A stretch of DNA of 64,000 nt from Burkholderia sp. 8Y (GCF_902506145.1 NZ_LR733519.1:1896314-1960313); one strand, 5' to 3'. Numbered from the stretch's first letter, positions 39,483-50,275 are shown. Numbers and translations: made by a program. Notes: generated from the sequence alone by a model not told the origin.

Positions 39483-40817
39483 ATGGACCACGCCGCCACG
39501 GCGGAAGGCGCTGTCACGTCCCGCGTGATGCGCCGGCTGCTGCCATTCCTCTTGCTGATGTACGTGCTCGCGTTCCTGGATCGCGCGAACATCGGCTTCG
39601 CCCAGAAAGCCTTGCAGCAGGACACGGGCCTCACGAACGCCGCGTTCGCGTTCGGCGCGGGCGTGTTTTTCGTCGGCTATGCGATCTTCGAGGTGCCCAG
39701 CAATCTGCTCTTGCATCGCGTGGGCGCGAAGCTGTGGATGTGCCGCATCATGGTCACATGGGGCCTCGTTTCGTCGGCGATGGCCTTCGCGCATTCCGCG
39801 ACGGCCTTCTACGCGCTGCGTTTTCTGCTCGGCGTGGCGGAAGCGGGCTTCTTCCCCGGCATCGTCTATTACCTGACGCGCTGGTTTCCGCAGAGCGCGC
39901 GTGCACGGGCGCTGGGCGTGTTCTATTTCGGCGCGCCGCTCGCCTTTATCTTCGGTGCGCCGCTTTCCGGCTTGCTGCTGGACCTGCACGGCGCGTTAGG
40001 CTTTGCCGGCTGGCAGTGGCTTTTTCTCGTCGAAGGGCTGCTCGCGTCCATCGTCGGCGCGTGGGCGTTCTTCTATCTCGACGACGATCCCGCCCGCGCC
40101 CGCTGGCTCACGCAGGAACAACGCGCGTGGCTCGTCGCGCGACTGGATGATGACGCGCGCGCCGCGTCATCGCACGGGCCGCATCGCGTGCTGGCCGCGT
40201 TGGTCGATCCGCGCGTGCTCGTGCTCTGCTGCGTCTACTTTCTGATTCAGGCGGCGGTGTATGGCGTCGTCTTTTATCTGCCGCAGCAAGTGGCCGCGCT
40301 GCTGGGCACGAAAGTCGGGTTGCGCGTCGGACTCGTGACCGCGCTGCCGTGGATCGCGGCGGTCGTCGTGACGTGGATCGTGCCGCGCTACGCGGATCGC
40401 ACCGGCACGCATCGCGCGTGCGCCGTCGCGCTGCTCGTCATGTCCGGCGTCGCCATCGCGGTGTCGGGCGTCGCGGGCGCGCCCATCGTCTCGCTGATCG
40501 CGCTCTGTTGCGCCGCGAGCGGATTCATTGCCGCGCAGCCGCTTTTCTGGACCTTCCCGACGCGTTATCTGACCGGCGCGGCCGCCGCCGCGGGTATCGC
40601 GCTCATCAATTCGCTCGGCGGATTGGGCGGTTTTTTCGCGCCGATGGCCCGCACCGCCGCCGACGCCGCTTTTCATTCCGCGAGCGCCGGGCTCGTCGTG
40701 CTCGGCGCGTCGAGCGTGCTGGCGGCGGTCATCATCGTCGCGCTGGTCCGCGTGCCGGCGCGCGGCGCCGCCGCCGAGCCTCGTGGCGATCGCCGCAAAC
40801 CCGCGAACGCGTCCTGA
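39483..40817 (+). CDS. MFS transporter, anion:cation symporter (ACS) type, probable sugar-acid uptake
   Basis: 444 residues with twelve membrane segments. The start [20 protein letters not shown] and [10 protein letters not shown] is typical of the ACS family that imports organic anions such as hexuronates; [20 protein letters not shown] in TM4-5 is the family signature. Between the two enzymes for rhamnonate, so L-rhamnonate (or a related acid) is the likely substrate. Ribosome site GGAGAGAG before ATG 39483. Confidence 0.88.
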   Translation: MDHAATAEGAVTSRVMRRLLPFLLLMYVLAFLDRANIGFAQKALQQDTGLTNAAFAFGAGVFFVGYAIFEVPSNLLLHRVGAKLWMCRIMVTWGLVSSAMAFAHSATAFYALRFLLGVAEAGFFPGIVYYLTRWFPQSARARALGVFYFGAPLAFIFGAPLSGLLLDLHGALGFAGWQWLFLVEGLLASIVGAWAFFYLDDDPARARWLTQEQRAWLVARLDDDARAASSHGPHRVLAALVDPRVLVLCCVYFLIQAAVYGVVFYLPQQVAALLGTKVGLRVGLVTALPWIAAVVVTWIVPRYADRTGTHRACAVALLVMSGVAIAVSGVAGAPIVSLIALCCAASGFIAAQPLFWTFPTRYLTGAAAAAGIALINSLGGLGGFFAPMARTAADAAFHSASAGLVVLGASSVLAAVIIVALVRVPARGAAAEPRGDRRKPANAS

Positions 40818-40843
40818 CCATTCCAATCTACGGAGACGAAACC

Positions 40844-42022
40844 ATGTCCATGCCCACCATTCGCCAGGTCCGCGCTTTCGTGGTTCGCGGCGGCGGCGCC
40901 GATTATCACGATCAGGGCGCCGATCACTGGATCGACGATCACGTCGCCACGCCGATGGCGCGTTATCCGGAGTATCGGCAGAGCCGGCAATCGTTCGGGC
41001 TGAACGTGCTCGGCTCGCTCGTCGTCGAAATCGAAGCGAGCGACGGCACCGTCGGCTTCGCGGTGACGACGGGCGGCGAGATCGGCGCGTTCATCGTCGA
41101 AAAGCATCTGGCGCGCTTCCTCGAAGGGCAGCGCGTGACGGACATCGAGAAAATGTGGGATCAGATGTACTTCGCGACGCTCTACTACGGGCGCAAGGGC
41201 ATTGTGCTGAACGCGATCTCGGGCGTCGATCTGGCGCTCTGGGATCTGCTCGCGAAGGTGCGCAAGGAGCCAGTGTTCCAGTTGCTTGGCGGCCCCGTGC
41301 GCGACGAACTGCAGTTCTACGCGACCGGCGCGCGTCCCGATCTGGCGAAGCAAATGGGCTTCATCGGCGGCAAGATGCCGTTGCAGCACGGCCCGGCGGA
41401 AGGCGAAGAAGGGCTCGCCGCGAACATCGCGAAGCTCGCCGACATGCGCTCGAAAGTGGGCGACGACTTTTGGCTCATGTTCGACTGCTGGATGTCGCTC
41501 GATCTGAATTACGCGAAGCGGCTCGCCACCGCCGCGCACGAATACGGCCTGAAGTGGCTCGAAGAAACGCTTCCGCCCGACGACTATTGGGGCTACGCCG
41601 AACTGCGCCGCTCCGTTCCGCGCGGCATGATGGTGACGACGGGCGAACACGAAGCGACGCGCTGGGGTTTCCGGATGCTATTCGAAATGGGCTGCGCGGA
41701 CCTCGTGCAGCCGGACGTCGGCTGGTGTGGCGGCATCACGGAGCTGATCAAGATTTCGGCGATGGCGGACGCGCACAACGTGCTCGTCGTGCCGCACGGG
41801 TCGTCCGTGTACAGCTATCACTTCGTCGTGACGCGGCATAACTCGCCGTTCGCCGAATTCCTGATGATGGCGCCGCAAGCCGATCAGGTCGTGCCGATGT
41901 TCACGCCGCTCTTGCTCGACGAGCCGGTGCCGGTCAACGGCCGCATGAAAGTGCCGGAGACGTCCGGCTTCGGCGTGCGGTTGAATCCGGAATGCGCGCT
42001 GGCGCGGCCTTACACCCACTGA
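40844..42022 (+). CDS. rhmD: L-rhamnonate dehydratase
   Basis: 392 residues from ATG 40844, an enolase-superfamily acid sugar dehydratase. Family features: [60 protein letters not shown], metal ligands in [12 protein letters not shown] and [14 protein letters not shown], then [12 protein letters not shown] and [14 protein letters not shown], and the late His in [14 protein letters not shown]. It removes water from L-rhamnonate to give 2-keto-3-deoxy-L-rhamnonate. The length and these motifs match RhmD closely. Confidence 0.93.
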   Translation: MSMPTIRQVRAFVVRGGGADYHDQGADHWIDDHVATPMARYPEYRQSRQSFGLNVLGSLVVEIEASDGTVGFAVTTGGEIGAFIVEKHLARFLEGQRVTDIEKMWDQMYFATLYYGRKGIVLNAISGVDLALWDLLAKVRKEPVFQLLGGPVRDELQFYATGARPDLAKQMGFIGGKMPLQHGPAEGEEGLAANIAKLADMRSKVGDDFWLMFDCWMSLDLNYAKRLATAAHEYGLKWLEETLPPDDYWGYAELRRSVPRGMMVTTGEHEATRWGFRMLFEMGCADLVQPDVGWCGGITELIKISAMADAHNVLVVPHGSSVYSYHFVVTRHNSPFAEFLMMAPQADQVVPMFTPLLLDEPVPVNGRMKVPETSGFGVRLNPECALARPYTH

Positions 42023-42033
42023 CGAGGCGTCCC

Positions 42034-42816
42034 ATGCTGCTGGAGAACAAAGTCTTGATCGTGACGGGCGGCTCGCGCGGCATCGGGCGGGCGATCGCAC
42101 TCGCCAGCGCGCGCGAAGGCGCGAACGTCGCGATCAATTACTGGCGCGACAACGACCAGTCTTACGGCAAGGCATCAGCGGTGGAATCGATCGTCGGCGA
42201 GATCGAGGCGCTGGGCCGTCGCGCGATTGCAGTCGAAGGCAATGTCGCGGAACGCGAGACCGGCATCGAACTCGTGCGGCGAACGGTCGAAGCGTTCGGG
42301 CGCGTCGACGTGCTGTCGAGCAATGCGGGCATCTGTCCGTTCCACGCGTTTCTCGACATGCCGCCTTCCGTGTACGAAACGACGGTCGCGGTGAATCTCA
42401 ACGGCGCGTTCTACGTGACGCAGGCCGCCGCCAATCAGATGAAGGCGCAGGGCACGGGCGGCGCGATCGTCGCGACGAGTTCGATCAGCGCGCTCGTCGG
42501 CGGCGGCATGCAGACGCACTACACGCCGACGAAAGCGGGTGTGCATTCGCTAATGCAGTCGTGCGCGATCGCGCTCGGGCCGTATGGCATTCGCTGCAAT
42601 TCGGTGATGCCCGGCACCATCGCGACCGACCTGAACGCCGACGATTTGTCGGACGCGGACAAGCGCGCCTACATGGAAAAGCGCATTCCGCTCGGCCGTC
42701 TCGGTGCGCCCGACGATGTCGCGCAGTGCGTGGTGTTCCTCGCGTCGGATCGTGCGCGCTATGTGACGGGCGCGTCGTTGTTGGTCGATGGCGGTCTTTT
42801 CGTCAACTTGCAGTGA
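42034..42816 (+). CDS. L-rhamnose 1-dehydrogenase (SDR)
   Basis: 260 residues from ATG 42034, 11 bp after rhmD. SDR motifs: TGGSRGIGRAI at 10-20, SSNAGICPFHAFLDM, SSISALVGGGMQ and the catalytic Tyr-x3-Lys in HYTPTKAG. The insert NYWRDNDQSYGKASAVESIV and NAGICPF are typical of bacterial L-rhamnose 1-dehydrogenases. It oxidises L-rhamnose to the lactone. The 3' end overlaps the convergent LysR gene by 14 nt. Confidence 0.87.
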   Translation: MLLENKVLIVTGGSRGIGRAIALASAREGANVAINYWRDNDQSYGKASAVESIVGEIEALGRRAIAVEGNVAERETGIELVRRTVEAFGRVDVLSSNAGICPFHAFLDMPPSVYETTVAVNLNGAFYVTQAAANQMKAQGTGGAIVATSSISALVGGGMQTHYTPTKAGVHSLMQSCAIALGPYGIRCNSVMPGTIATDLNADDLSDADKRAYMEKRIPLGRLGAPDDVAQCVVFLASDRARYVTGASLLVDGGLFVNLQ

Positions 42817-43759
42817 CCGCCGAGGGAACTGCCGAGTATTTGCGCAGCAACGCGATGAAGTATTCGGCCGGTTCGCTGAGCGTTTCGAATTTGCGGCGCA
42901 GCAGGCCGAAACCGGACAGGCTCTTGCCGATCTCGACCGGCAGCTCGACCAGCAGTTGCGCGCGCAGATAGTCGCGCACGACGGACTCGGGCAGCATCGC
43001 AACGGCATCGCTGTTTTGCAGCAGTTGCAGCGTCGCGAAGATCGACGCGCATTCGACGATATCGGCGGGCGTCGTCAACCCGGCACGCGCGAGTTCTTCC
43101 TCGAAGAGACCGCGCGCGGGGCTCGTGATCGGCTGAAGAATCCACGGCCAGCCGACGAGCGTATCCAGAGCAAGCGAAGCCTTCGCGGCCAGCGGGTGCT
43201 TCGCGCGCACGACGAGGCGCATGGCTTCGCGTGCGAGCGGTTCGAAGTCGAAGTCGTTGTGCTGCAAGGGCGTGGTCAGGCGGCCGAGCGCCAGATCCAC
43301 TTCGCGGCGATGCAGCAGTTGCACGACCTGATCGCTCGTTTCGCCGAGTATCCGCACGTTGAGCAGCGGCCGCTCAGATTTGAGTTCGGTGACGGCCATC
43401 GCGAGCACGTCGGGCGCGGCGCCCATGATCGCGCCGACCGTCAGTTGTCCGTGACCGCCGCGCCGCTTGTTGTCGAGATCGTCGGCGAAGCGCGTCAAGT
43501 CCGCGAGCGAACGGCGCGCGTAAGCAAGCGCGGCGGTGCCGAGCGGCGTCGGATGCATGCCGCGCGCATTGCGGTCGAAGAGCTGAAAGCCGAACGCTTC
43601 TTCGATATCCGCGAGCATGCGGCTCGCGCTCGGCTGCGCGACGTTGATATTGTCCGCCGCCTGATGGAGATTGCGCGTGTTGTCGAGCGCGACGAGCAGC
43701 GCGAGATGCTTGAATTTGAGGCGGTTGACGAGCGCGACTTGTGACACGTTCTGGTTCAT
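42803..43759 (-). CDS. LysR-family regulator of the rhamnose cluster
   Basis: 318 residues from ATG 43759. The HTH is LKFKHLALLVALDNTRNLHQ followed by QPSASRMLADIEEAFGFQLF; the effector domain has TVGAIMGAAPDVLAMAV and VDLALGRLTTPL. It lies divergent from the mutarotase gene and between the two halves of the cluster, so it most likely answers a rhamnose pathway intermediate. A T-N11-A palindrome stands in the divergent promoter. Confidence 0.9.
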   Translation of the reverse strand: MNQNVSQVALVNRLKFKHLALLVALDNTRNLHQAADNINVAQPSASRMLADIEEAFGFQLFDRNARGMHPTPLGTAALAYARRSLADLTRFADDLDNKRRGGHGQLTVGAIMGAAPDVLAMAVTELKSERPLLNVRILGETSDQVVQLLHRREVDLALGRLTTPLQHNDFDFEPLAREAMRLVVRAKHPLAAKASLALDTLVGWPWILQPITSPARGLFEEELARAGLTTPADIVECASIFATLQLLQNSDAVAMLPESVVRDYLRAQLLVELPVEIGKSLSGFGLLRRKFETLSEPAEYFIALLRKYSAVPSAVTAS

Positions 43760-43817
43760 TGAGCAGCCCCGCGTGATGCAACACGACGATGTTCGCTGAT
43801 ACGGTTTTGCAATCGGC

Positions 43818-43862
43818 CAATCCTGCTTTCGGATTGTCGTGCTATCAGTCGGCGCATTATAG
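43818..43862 (+). promoter_or_regulatory. Promoter for the mutarotase/ABC operon with LysR box
   Basis: CAATCC (43818-43823) and GGATTG (43831-43836) form an inverted repeat containing T-N11-A (T43821, A43833), the classic LysR site. The promoter is TTGTCG (43834-43839), 17 nt, TTATAG (43857-43862). The box overlaps the -35 element and sits between the LysR gene and rhaM. Confidence 0.68.
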
Positions 43863-43922
43863 TCGCAGCACAACGCGCCTTATCGCAAAGAGAAGGCGCA
43901 TCAAACATAAAAGGCGGCCGCC

Positions 43923-44237
43923 ATGGAGACAGTGGCTTTTCGCATGACCCTCAAACCGGGCATGCGCGAGGAATATGAACGGCGCCATCGCGAGCTATGG
44001 CCCGAACTGGCCGATGCGCTGCGTGCCGCCGGCATCCGCGATTACTGGATCTTTCTCGACGAAGCGACAGGCCATCTCTTCGCCACGTACAAGCGCACGG
44101 ACACGCATACGACCGATGCGCTGCCAGACCAGCCCATCATGCGCAAATGGTGGGATTTCATGGCGGAACTGATGGATACGCATGCGGACAACGCGCCCGT
44201 CGCTGTGGCGCTCGCGCCGGTTTTTCATCTTGCGTGA
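43923..44237 (+). CDS. rhaM: L-rhamnose mutarotase
   Basis: 104 residues, the exact family size. FRMTLKPGMREEYERRHREL includes His22, the catalytic His of E. coli RhaM; DYWIFLDEATGHLFATYKR, then PIMRKWWDFMAELMDTH complete the ferredoxin-like fold. It converts the anomers of L-rhamnose so the dehydrogenase and transporter get the right form. First gene of the second transcript. Confidence 0.94.
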   Translation: METVAFRMTLKPGMREEYERRHRELWPELADALRAAGIRDYWIFLDEATGHLFATYKRTDTHTTDALPDQPIMRKWWDFMAELMDTHADNAPVAVALAPVFHLA

Positions 44238-44264
44238 ACGCGCCCGAGCCGCGAGGACACCACC

Positions 44265-45155
44265 ATGCAGGTTGTCGATCCGCATATTCATCTGTGGGAT
44301 TTATCCACGCACCATTACCCGTGGCTCGCAAATCCGCAGACGTCGTTCGTCGGCGACGCGCGCGAGCTGAAGCACGATTATCTGCTTGCCGACTTGCTGC
44401 GCGACGCCGAGGGCATCGACGTGCTCAAGCTCGTGCATGTCGATGCGAATCACGATCCCGCCGATCCGGTGGAAGAGACGCGCTGGCTGCAAGGCATCGC
44501 GAACGGTGAAGGACGCGGCATGCCGAACGCTATCGTGGCAGGCGCGGCTCTGTCGCGCGACGATGCGCCGCAAGTGCTCGAAGCGCATGCGGCGTTTGCG
44601 AATACACGCGGCATTCGGCAGATACTGAATGTGCATGAGAATCCGCTGTATGACTACGTTGGGCGACACTATTTGCACGAGCCGCAATGGCGCAGGCATT
44701 TCGCCTTGCTGCGGCGCTTCGGCATGTCGTTCGACTTGCAACTCTATCCATCGCAGATGCACGATGCCGCACAGCTTGCGCGTGAACACGACGATACGCA
44801 GTTCATCGTCAACCACGCGGGCATGTTCGTGGATCGTGCGTCGCCGGCCGGGTATCGCGCGTGGCGCGACGGGTTGCGCGCGCTGGCTGCGTGCCCCAAC
44901 GTCGCGGTGAAAATCAGCGGTCTTGCGATGTTCGATCATCAATGGACCGTCGAGAGCTTTCGGCCCTATGTGCTCGAAACGATCGATACCTTCGGCTGCG
45001 AGCGCGCCATGTTCGCTTCGAATTTTCCGGTTGACCGCCTGTTCGGTTCGTACACGGCGATATGGAACGCGTATGCGCGCATCGTCGAGGACGCAAGCAC
45101 GAGCGAGAAAGACGCGTTATTCATTCAGAATGCAGAACGTATATATCGCATCTAG
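44265..45155 (+). CDS. Amidohydrolase-fold lactonase, probable L-rhamnono-1,4-lactonase
   Basis: 296 residues of the COG3618 amidohydrolase family. The metal motif DPHIHLW at 5-11, [20 protein letters not shown] near 68, [11 protein letters not shown] near 181 and [15 protein letters not shown] near 250 are in order. Lactonases of this group open rhamnono- or fuconolactone. With the dehydrogenase and dehydratase encoded 2 kb away, the lactone of L-rhamnonate is the expected substrate. Confidence 0.82.
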   Translation: MQVVDPHIHLWDLSTHHYPWLANPQTSFVGDARELKHDYLLADLLRDAEGIDVLKLVHVDANHDPADPVEETRWLQGIANGEGRGMPNAIVAGAALSRDDAPQVLEAHAAFANTRGIRQILNVHENPLYDYVGRHYLHEPQWRRHFALLRRFGMSFDLQLYPSQMHDAAQLAREHDDTQFIVNHAGMFVDRASPAGYRAWRDGLRALAACPNVAVKISGLAMFDHQWTVESFRPYVLETIDTFGCERAMFASNFPVDRLFGSYTAIWNAYARIVEDASTSEKDALFIQNAERIYRI

Positions 45156-45169
45156 TCAGGAGACGTTTG

Positions 45170-46681
45170 ATGATCCCAAGGCTTGAAATGCGGCACGCGA
45201 GCAAGGCATTCGGCCGCGTGCGTGCGCTCGGCGACGCGAGTTTGCAGCTTTTTCCCGGCGAAGTGCATGCGCTGCTCGGGGAAAACGGCGCGGGCAAGTC
45301 CACGCTCGTCAAGCTGCTCGCGGGCGTCTATCAGCCGGATTCGGGCGAACTGCTCGTCGATGGCGTCGCGCGCCGCTTCGCGAATCCCGCCGAAGCACGC
45401 AACGCGGGCATCGCGGTGATCTACCAGGAGCCGACGCTCTTCGCGGACCTTTCCATCGCGGAGAACATTTACATGGGGCGTCAGCCGCGCGACAGGCTCG
45501 GGCGTATTCGCTATGACGAGATGCATCGCGAAGTCGATGCGTTGCTCGCATCGCTCGGCGTGAACATGCGCGCGCAGCGCCTCGTGCGCGGGCTGTCCAT
45601 CGCGGATCAGCAAGTCGTGGAGATTGCGAAGGCGCTGTCGCTCGATGCCAACGTGCTCATCATGGACGAACCGACCGCCGCGCTTTCGCTGCCTGAAGTC
45701 GAGCGGCTCTTTGCTATCGTGCGCGGATTGCGCGAGCGCAATGCGGCGGTTCTTTTCATCACGCATCGGCTGGATGAAGTGTTCGCGCTCACGCAACGCA
45801 TGACGATCATGCGTGATGGCATGAAAGTCCACGACGCGCTGACCGCGGACATGAGCATAGATTCGATCGTGAGCAAGATGGTGGGCCGCGATCTCGACAC
45901 GTTCTACCCGAAGGCCGACGTCGCTCCGGGCGATGTGCGTCTCTCCGTGCGCAATCTGACGCGAGAAGGCGTATTCAAGAACGTGTCGTTCGATGTGCGC
46001 GCCGGTGAGATTGTCGCGCTGGCAGGTCTTGTCGGCGCGGGAAGAAGCGAAGTCGCACGCGCGATCTTCGGCATCGATCCGGTCGATGGCGGCGAAGTCA
46101 GGGTCGGCGGAAAGAAGATCGAACTCGGCAAACCGGCTGCGGCCGTGCGAGCGGGACTCGCGCTCGTGCCCGAAGACCGGCGCGCGCAAGGACTTGCGAT
46201 GGAGTTGTCCATCGCGCGCAATGCATCGTTGACAGTGCTCGGACGTTTGGTGCGGCACGGCCTCATCTCGTCGCGAAGCGAATCCACGCTCGCCGCGGAC
46301 TGGGGCAAGCGCCTTCGCCTGAAGGCCAGCGATCTCGACGCACCCGTGGGCACGCTGTCGGGCGGTAATCAGCAGAAGGTCGTGCTCGGCAAGTGGCTCG
46401 CGACGAATCCCAAGGTGCTCATCATCGACGAGCCGACGCGCGGCATCGACGTGGGCGCGAAAGCCGAGGTGTATCGCACGCTCGCGGAACTCGTGAAGGA
46501 GGGCATGGCCGTGCTGATGATATCGAGCGAACTGCCTGAAGTGCTTGGCATGGCAGACCGCGTGCTCGTGATGCACGAGGGACGTATCAGCGCGGACATT
46601 GCCCGCGCCGATGCGAGCGAGGAGCGCGTCATGAGCGCGGCGTTGGGCGCTCCTGCGCATACTTTAGGTCACGCGGCATGA
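45170..46681 (+). CDS. L-rhamnose ABC importer, ATP-binding protein
   Basis: 503 residues from ATG 45170 (AGGAGA 7 nt upstream), two fused ATPase domains as in carbohydrate uptake transporter 2 systems. First domain: [48 protein letters not shown] and THRLDEV. Second domain has a degenerate Walker A ([14 protein letters not shown]) but intact [15 protein letters not shown] and [14 protein letters not shown]. It energises sugar import. Stop overlaps the permease start by 4 nt. Confidence 0.9.
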   Translation: MIPRLEMRHASKAFGRVRALGDASLQLFPGEVHALLGENGAGKSTLVKLLAGVYQPDSGELLVDGVARRFANPAEARNAGIAVIYQEPTLFADLSIAENIYMGRQPRDRLGRIRYDEMHREVDALLASLGVNMRAQRLVRGLSIADQQVVEIAKALSLDANVLIMDEPTAALSLPEVERLFAIVRGLRERNAAVLFITHRLDEVFALTQRMTIMRDGMKVHDALTADMSIDSIVSKMVGRDLDTFYPKADVAPGDVRLSVRNLTREGVFKNVSFDVRAGEIVALAGLVGAGRSEVARAIFGIDPVDGGEVRVGGKKIELGKPAAAVRAGLALVPEDRRAQGLAMELSIARNASLTVLGRLVRHGLISSRSESTLAADWGKRLRLKASDLDAPVGTLSGGNQQKVVLGKWLATNPKVLIIDEPTRGIDVGAKAEVYRTLAELVKEGMAVLMISSELPEVLGMADRVLVMHEGRISADIARADASEERVMSAALGAPAHTLGHAA

Positions 46682-47721
46682 TGACACGACACTCTCCCAG
46701 CTTGCCCGCCATGCACGCCGCGCAAGAGAAACGCGACGGTTTCGCCGCATCCATCGCGAAGAGCCGCGAGTTGACGCTCTTCGTCGTGCTGCTCGTGCTC
46801 GTCGGCGCGACGGCGGCCGTGAAGCCCGACTTCCTGAATTTGCAGAATCTGCGCGACGTATTGCTCAATGTGTCGATCATCGGCTTGCTGACGGCGGGCA
46901 TGACGATCGTGATGTTGATGCGGCACATCGACTTGTCGGTGGCGTCGATTGTCGGCGTAAGCGCGTATGCGGTCGGCAGCCTCTTTGTCGTGTTCCCGCA
47001 TATGCCCGTGATCGCCGCGATATTCGCCGGCATATTGATCGGACTCCTGATTGGTGCGTTGAACGGCGCACTGGTCACGTTTGGCCGCGTCCCGTCGCTG
47101 GTTGCGACGCTCTCCACGCTTTACATCGTGCGCGGCGCGGATTACGCATGGGTCCACGGCGGACAGATCAACGCGACCAGCCTGCCGGATGCGTTCGCGA
47201 AAATCGCAACGGGGTCGTTGATTGGCGTGCCGAATCTCGTGTTGATCGCGCTCGTCGTGCTCATTGCGTTATCCGTGTATCTGAAGCAGTATCGCGGCGG
47301 ACGCGAGCATTATGCGATCGGCTCGAATCCCGAAGCGGCGCGGCTTGCCGGCATTCGCGTGGACCGTCGCGTGATGATCGGCTTCCTGCTGTCGGGCGCG
47401 ATTGCCGGGCTCGCCGGCGTGCTGTGGCTGGCGCGCTTCGGCACCGTCGATGCGAGCACGGCGAAGGGCATCGAGTTGCAAGTGGTCGCGGCGGCCGTCG
47501 TCGGCAGCGTCGCGATCACGGGCGGCGTCGGCACGGTGGCGGGCGCAACGCTCGGCGCGCTCGTGCTCGGCGTCATCAACATCGCGCTGGTGGTGCTGCG
47601 CGTGTCGCCGTTCTGGCAGCAAGCGATACAAGGCGCGCTGATCGTCGCGGCGATCACGCTCGATACGTTGCTCGCGCGTTCCGTTGCGCGCCGCATGATG
47701 AGGAAACGCGATCATGGCTAA
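46678..47721 (+). CDS. L-rhamnose ABC importer, permease 1
   Basis: 347 residues with eight to ten membrane segments. Conserved CUT2 permease features: [20 protein letters not shown] and [12 protein letters not shown], then the EAA-like loop [20 protein letters not shown] and [20 protein letters not shown]. Start overlaps the ATPase gene (ATGA) and the end overlaps the second permease by 8 nt, giving equal expression. Confidence 0.9.
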   Translation: MMTRHSPSLPAMHAAQEKRDGFAASIAKSRELTLFVVLLVLVGATAAVKPDFLNLQNLRDVLLNVSIIGLLTAGMTIVMLMRHIDLSVASIVGVSAYAVGSLFVVFPHMPVIAAIFAGILIGLLIGALNGALVTFGRVPSLVATLSTLYIVRGADYAWVHGGQINATSLPDAFAKIATGSLIGVPNLVLIALVVLIALSVYLKQYRGGREHYAIGSNPEAARLAGIRVDRRVMIGFLLSGAIAGLAGVLWLARFGTVDASTAKGIELQVVAAAVVGSVAITGGVGTVAGATLGALVLGVINIALVVLRVSPFWQQAIQGALIVAAITLDTLLARSVARRMMRKRDHG

Positions 47722-48718
47722 ACCCGATTCCGCTTTGTCCGTCGCGAAGCGCCGCCATGTGCAATGGGAAGCGATGCTGGTCATCGTGCTCGTCGTCTCG
47801 CTCGTGACGGGACGGGTGCTGGCGCCCATGTTTTTGTCGTCAGCGAATCTCTCCAACATGCTCGCCGATTTCACCGAGATCGCCTTGATCGCGTTGCCGA
47901 TGACGCTCGTCATCGTCGCGGCGGAGATCGACTTGTCGGTTGCGTCGGTGCTCGGGGCATCGAGCGCGCTGATGGGCGTGCTGTGGCATATGGGATTGCC
48001 GATGCCGCTCGTCATCGCCATCGTGCTTGTCGCGGGCACGCTCGCGGGGCTGCTGAACGGGCTCGTGATCGTGCGCTTCGGCTTGCCCTCGCTTGCCGTG
48101 ACCATCGGCACGCTCGCGTTGTTTCGCGGGCTCGCGTATGTATTGCTGGGCGATCAGGCCATCGCGGATTTCCCCGCGTCATACACGGCGTTCGGCATCG
48201 ATACTGTCGGCGATACCTTCCTGCCGATGCCGTTCCTTCTCGTGATCGCGGGCGCCATCGTCTTCACGATTCTCTTGCAGGCGACGCCCTTTGGACGCAG
48301 CCTCTATGCCATCGGCGCGAACCCGACCGCCGCGCAGTTCTCCGGCATCGACGTCGCCAGGACGAAGCTGAAGCTCTTCATGATGTCGGGCGCGATGTCG
48401 GCGCTCGCGGGCGTCGTCTATACACTGCGCTTCACGAGTGCGCGTGGCGACAACGGCGAAGGCTTCGAACTGTCGGTCATCGCGGCGGTGCTGTTTGGCG
48501 GCGTGAGTATCTTCGGCGGACGCGGCTCGATGATCGGCGTGCTGCTGTCGCTCGTGATCATCGGCGTGCTGCGCAATGCCTTGACGCTCGCGGACGTGTC
48601 GAGCGAAACGCTGACCATCGTGACCGGCGCTCTGTTGCTTTCCTCGGTGCTGATACCGAACCTGGTCGCGCGTTGGCGGGCGGCGCGCGAGAAGCGCCTG
48701 ATGGCGCAGACGCTATGA
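47714..48718 (+). CDS. L-rhamnose ABC importer, permease 2
   Basis: 334 residues, paralogous to permease 1. It has ALPMTLVIVAAEIDLSVASV and LGASSALMGVLW, the loop GANPTAAQFSGIDVARTKLK and AAVLFGGVSIFGGRGSMIGV. The two permeases should form a heterodimer, as in the rhaP/rhaQ pair of rhizobial importers. Confidence 0.9.
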   Translation: MAKPDSALSVAKRRHVQWEAMLVIVLVVSLVTGRVLAPMFLSSANLSNMLADFTEIALIALPMTLVIVAAEIDLSVASVLGASSALMGVLWHMGLPMPLVIAIVLVAGTLAGLLNGLVIVRFGLPSLAVTIGTLALFRGLAYVLLGDQAIADFPASYTAFGIDTVGDTFLPMPFLLVIAGAIVFTILLQATPFGRSLYAIGANPTAAQFSGIDVARTKLKLFMMSGAMSALAGVVYTLRFTSARGDNGEGFELSVIAAVLFGGVSIFGGRGSMIGVLLSLVIIGVLRNALTLADVSSETLTIVTGALLLSSVLIPNLVARWRAAREKRLMAQTL

Positions 48719-48799
48719 CGAAAAGTTATACCCGCGTTGATAACCAGCGCAGAAGCCCGTTTTTGAAGGGCGGCGCGCAATGACAGGAGACGTTCAGAC

Positions 48800-49813
48800 A
48801 TGAAAAAGCCCTATCGATTCGCACGCGGCCCGATGCTCGCGGCGGCCTTGCTTGCCGTCACCGTGGCATTGACTGCGAGCGCCGCCGAAGTGAAGAGCGG
48901 CCTCAAGATCGCATTCGTGCCGAAGCAGATCAACAACCCGTACGAGGTGATCGCCGACGATGGCGGCATGGCCGCAATCAAGGAGATGAAGGGCGACGGC
49001 AAGGTCGTGGGGCCGTCGGATGCCGGTGCGTCATCGCAAGTCAGCTATATCAACACGCTCATCACGCAGCGTCAGAACGCGATCGTGATTGCGGCCAACG
49101 ATGCGAACGCGGTCGTGCCGTATCTGAAGAAGGCGATGTCGCAGGGCATCAAGGTCGTCACGTTCGATTCGGATACCGCGCCCGATGGCCGGCAGATTTT
49201 CGTGAATCAGGCCGAGTCCGAGGCGATCGGGCGCGGGCAGATTCAACTGCTATCCAAGCTGATCGGCGGCGAAGGGGAATTCGCGATTCTTTCGGCTACG
49301 CCCAACGCGACGAACCAGAATACGTGGATCAAATGGATGCAGGAAGAGTTGAAGAAGCCCGAGTATTCGAAGATGAAACTGGTCAAGATCGCCTACGGCA
49401 ACGACGATGACCAGAAGTCGTTCGTCGAGACGCAAGGCTTGTTGCAGGCATATCCGAACCTGAAGGGCATCGTCGCGCCGACATCGGTCGGGATTGCGGC
49501 TGCGGCGCGTTATATCCAGAGCTCGCCGGCCAAGGGTAAGGTCACTGTGACCGGCCTTGGCACGCCGAATCAGATGCGCGCGTTCATCAAGAACGGCACC
49601 GTGCAGGCGTTCCAGTTGTGGGACCCGGGCCAATTGGGCTACCTCGCGGCGTTTGCGGCGGCGAATCTCGCGTCCGGCACCATCACGGGCAAGGAAGGCG
49701 ATTCGTTCGATGCCGGCAAGCTCGGCAAGCGCACGGTGGGCAAGAGCGGCGAAGTGATTCTCGGGCCGCCGACGACGTTCGACGCCAGCAATATCGATCG
49801 TTTCAATTTCTAG
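48800..49813 (+). CDS. L-rhamnose ABC importer, periplasmic binding protein
   Basis: 337 residues. Signal peptide to about residue 28 (LAAALLAVTVALTASA cleaved after ASA). The mature protein has the sugar-binding fold: LKIAFVPKQINNPYEVIADD, YINTLITQRQNAIVIAANDA, VVTFDSDTAPDGRQIFVNQA and FQLWDPGQLGYLAAFAAANL. Follows the second permease by 81 bp and is the last gene before a strong terminator. The pathway genes define rhamnose as likely ligand. Confidence 0.9.
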   Translation: MKKPYRFARGPMLAAALLAVTVALTASAAEVKSGLKIAFVPKQINNPYEVIADDGGMAAIKEMKGDGKVVGPSDAGASSQVSYINTLITQRQNAIVIAANDANAVVPYLKKAMSQGIKVVTFDSDTAPDGRQIFVNQAESEAIGRGQIQLLSKLIGGEGEFAILSATPNATNQNTWIKWMQEELKKPEYSKMKLVKIAYGNDDDQKSFVETQGLLQAYPNLKGIVAPTSVGIAAAARYIQSSPAKGKVTVTGLGTPNQMRAFIKNGTVQAFQLWDPGQLGYLAAFAAANLASGTITGKEGDSFDAGKLGKRTVGKSGEVILGPPTTFDASNIDRFNF

Positions 49814-49820
49814 GCGGATG

Positions 49821-49855
49821 CGGCGGAGCGCCTCGACGCTCCGCCGTATAGTTTT
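49821..49855 (+). terminator. Strong terminator of the rhamnose importer operon
   Basis: A perfect 10-bp stem CGGCGGAGCG (49821-49830)/CGCTCCGCCG (49837-49846) with loop CCTCGA, then TATAGTTTT. It starts 8 bp after the binding protein stop. Confidence 0.85.
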
Positions 49856-49870
49856 ACTAAGGTTAGCTAA

Positions 49871-50275
49871 CTATCTTCGCGACTTGGACAGACGGTGCGC
49901 CAGTCCGAGATTGGTCGCGATTTGCCAGACATACACGCGCGAGAAGCGCACGCCATAGCGCCGCTCGATCAGTTCGCGCAGACGCGCATTGGTCCATGCG
50001 TCGCTTGGAAAGCCGTGTTTGCGCGCCGGGTTCTGCAACGCGGCGGCGATCCAGTCGAGCGCCGCGCGGTCCAACACCGACGTGCGTCCGCCGACGCCCA
50101 TTTTCGCGAGCGCATCCAGCCCGCCGTCCGCAACGATGCTTTTGTAGCGGCGCACCGTCTGCACCGACAGATGCAGCTCGTCCGCGACCGTCGCCACCGA
50201 TGCGCCTTCCAGCAGCCTGCGCCCGGCGCTCATGCGCCGCTCGACGCTCGGAAGAGGGGCGGGGCGGGACGGCAT
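49871..50275 (-). CDS. Transposase-derived HTH protein (IS630-like HTH only)
   Basis: 134 residues from ATG 50275; a GTG at 50407 would extend it by 44 Pro/Arg-rich residues. It has a homeodomain-like HTH (RRLLEGASVATVADELHLSV followed by QTVRRYKSIVADGGLDALAK) and a winged-helix domain (WTNARLRELIERRYGVRFSR, VYVWQIATNLGLAHRLSKSRR cut at 20 here). These are the DNA-binding domains of IS630-type transposases, but the DDE catalytic part is missing, so this is likely a domesticated regulator. A short ORF with a strong ribosome site lies just upstream. Confidence 0.7.
   Translation of the reverse strand: MPSRPAPLPSVERRMSAGRRLLEGASVATVADELHLSVQTVRRYKSIVADGGLDALAKMGVGGRTSVLDRAALDWIAAALQNPARKHGFPSDAWTNARLRELIERRYGVRFSRVYVWQIATNLGLAHRLSKSRR

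Noticed and set aside
49871..50275. Complete IS630 insertion sequence
   Set aside because: Only the DNA-binding domains are present; no DDE catalytic part and no terminal inverted repeats seen.
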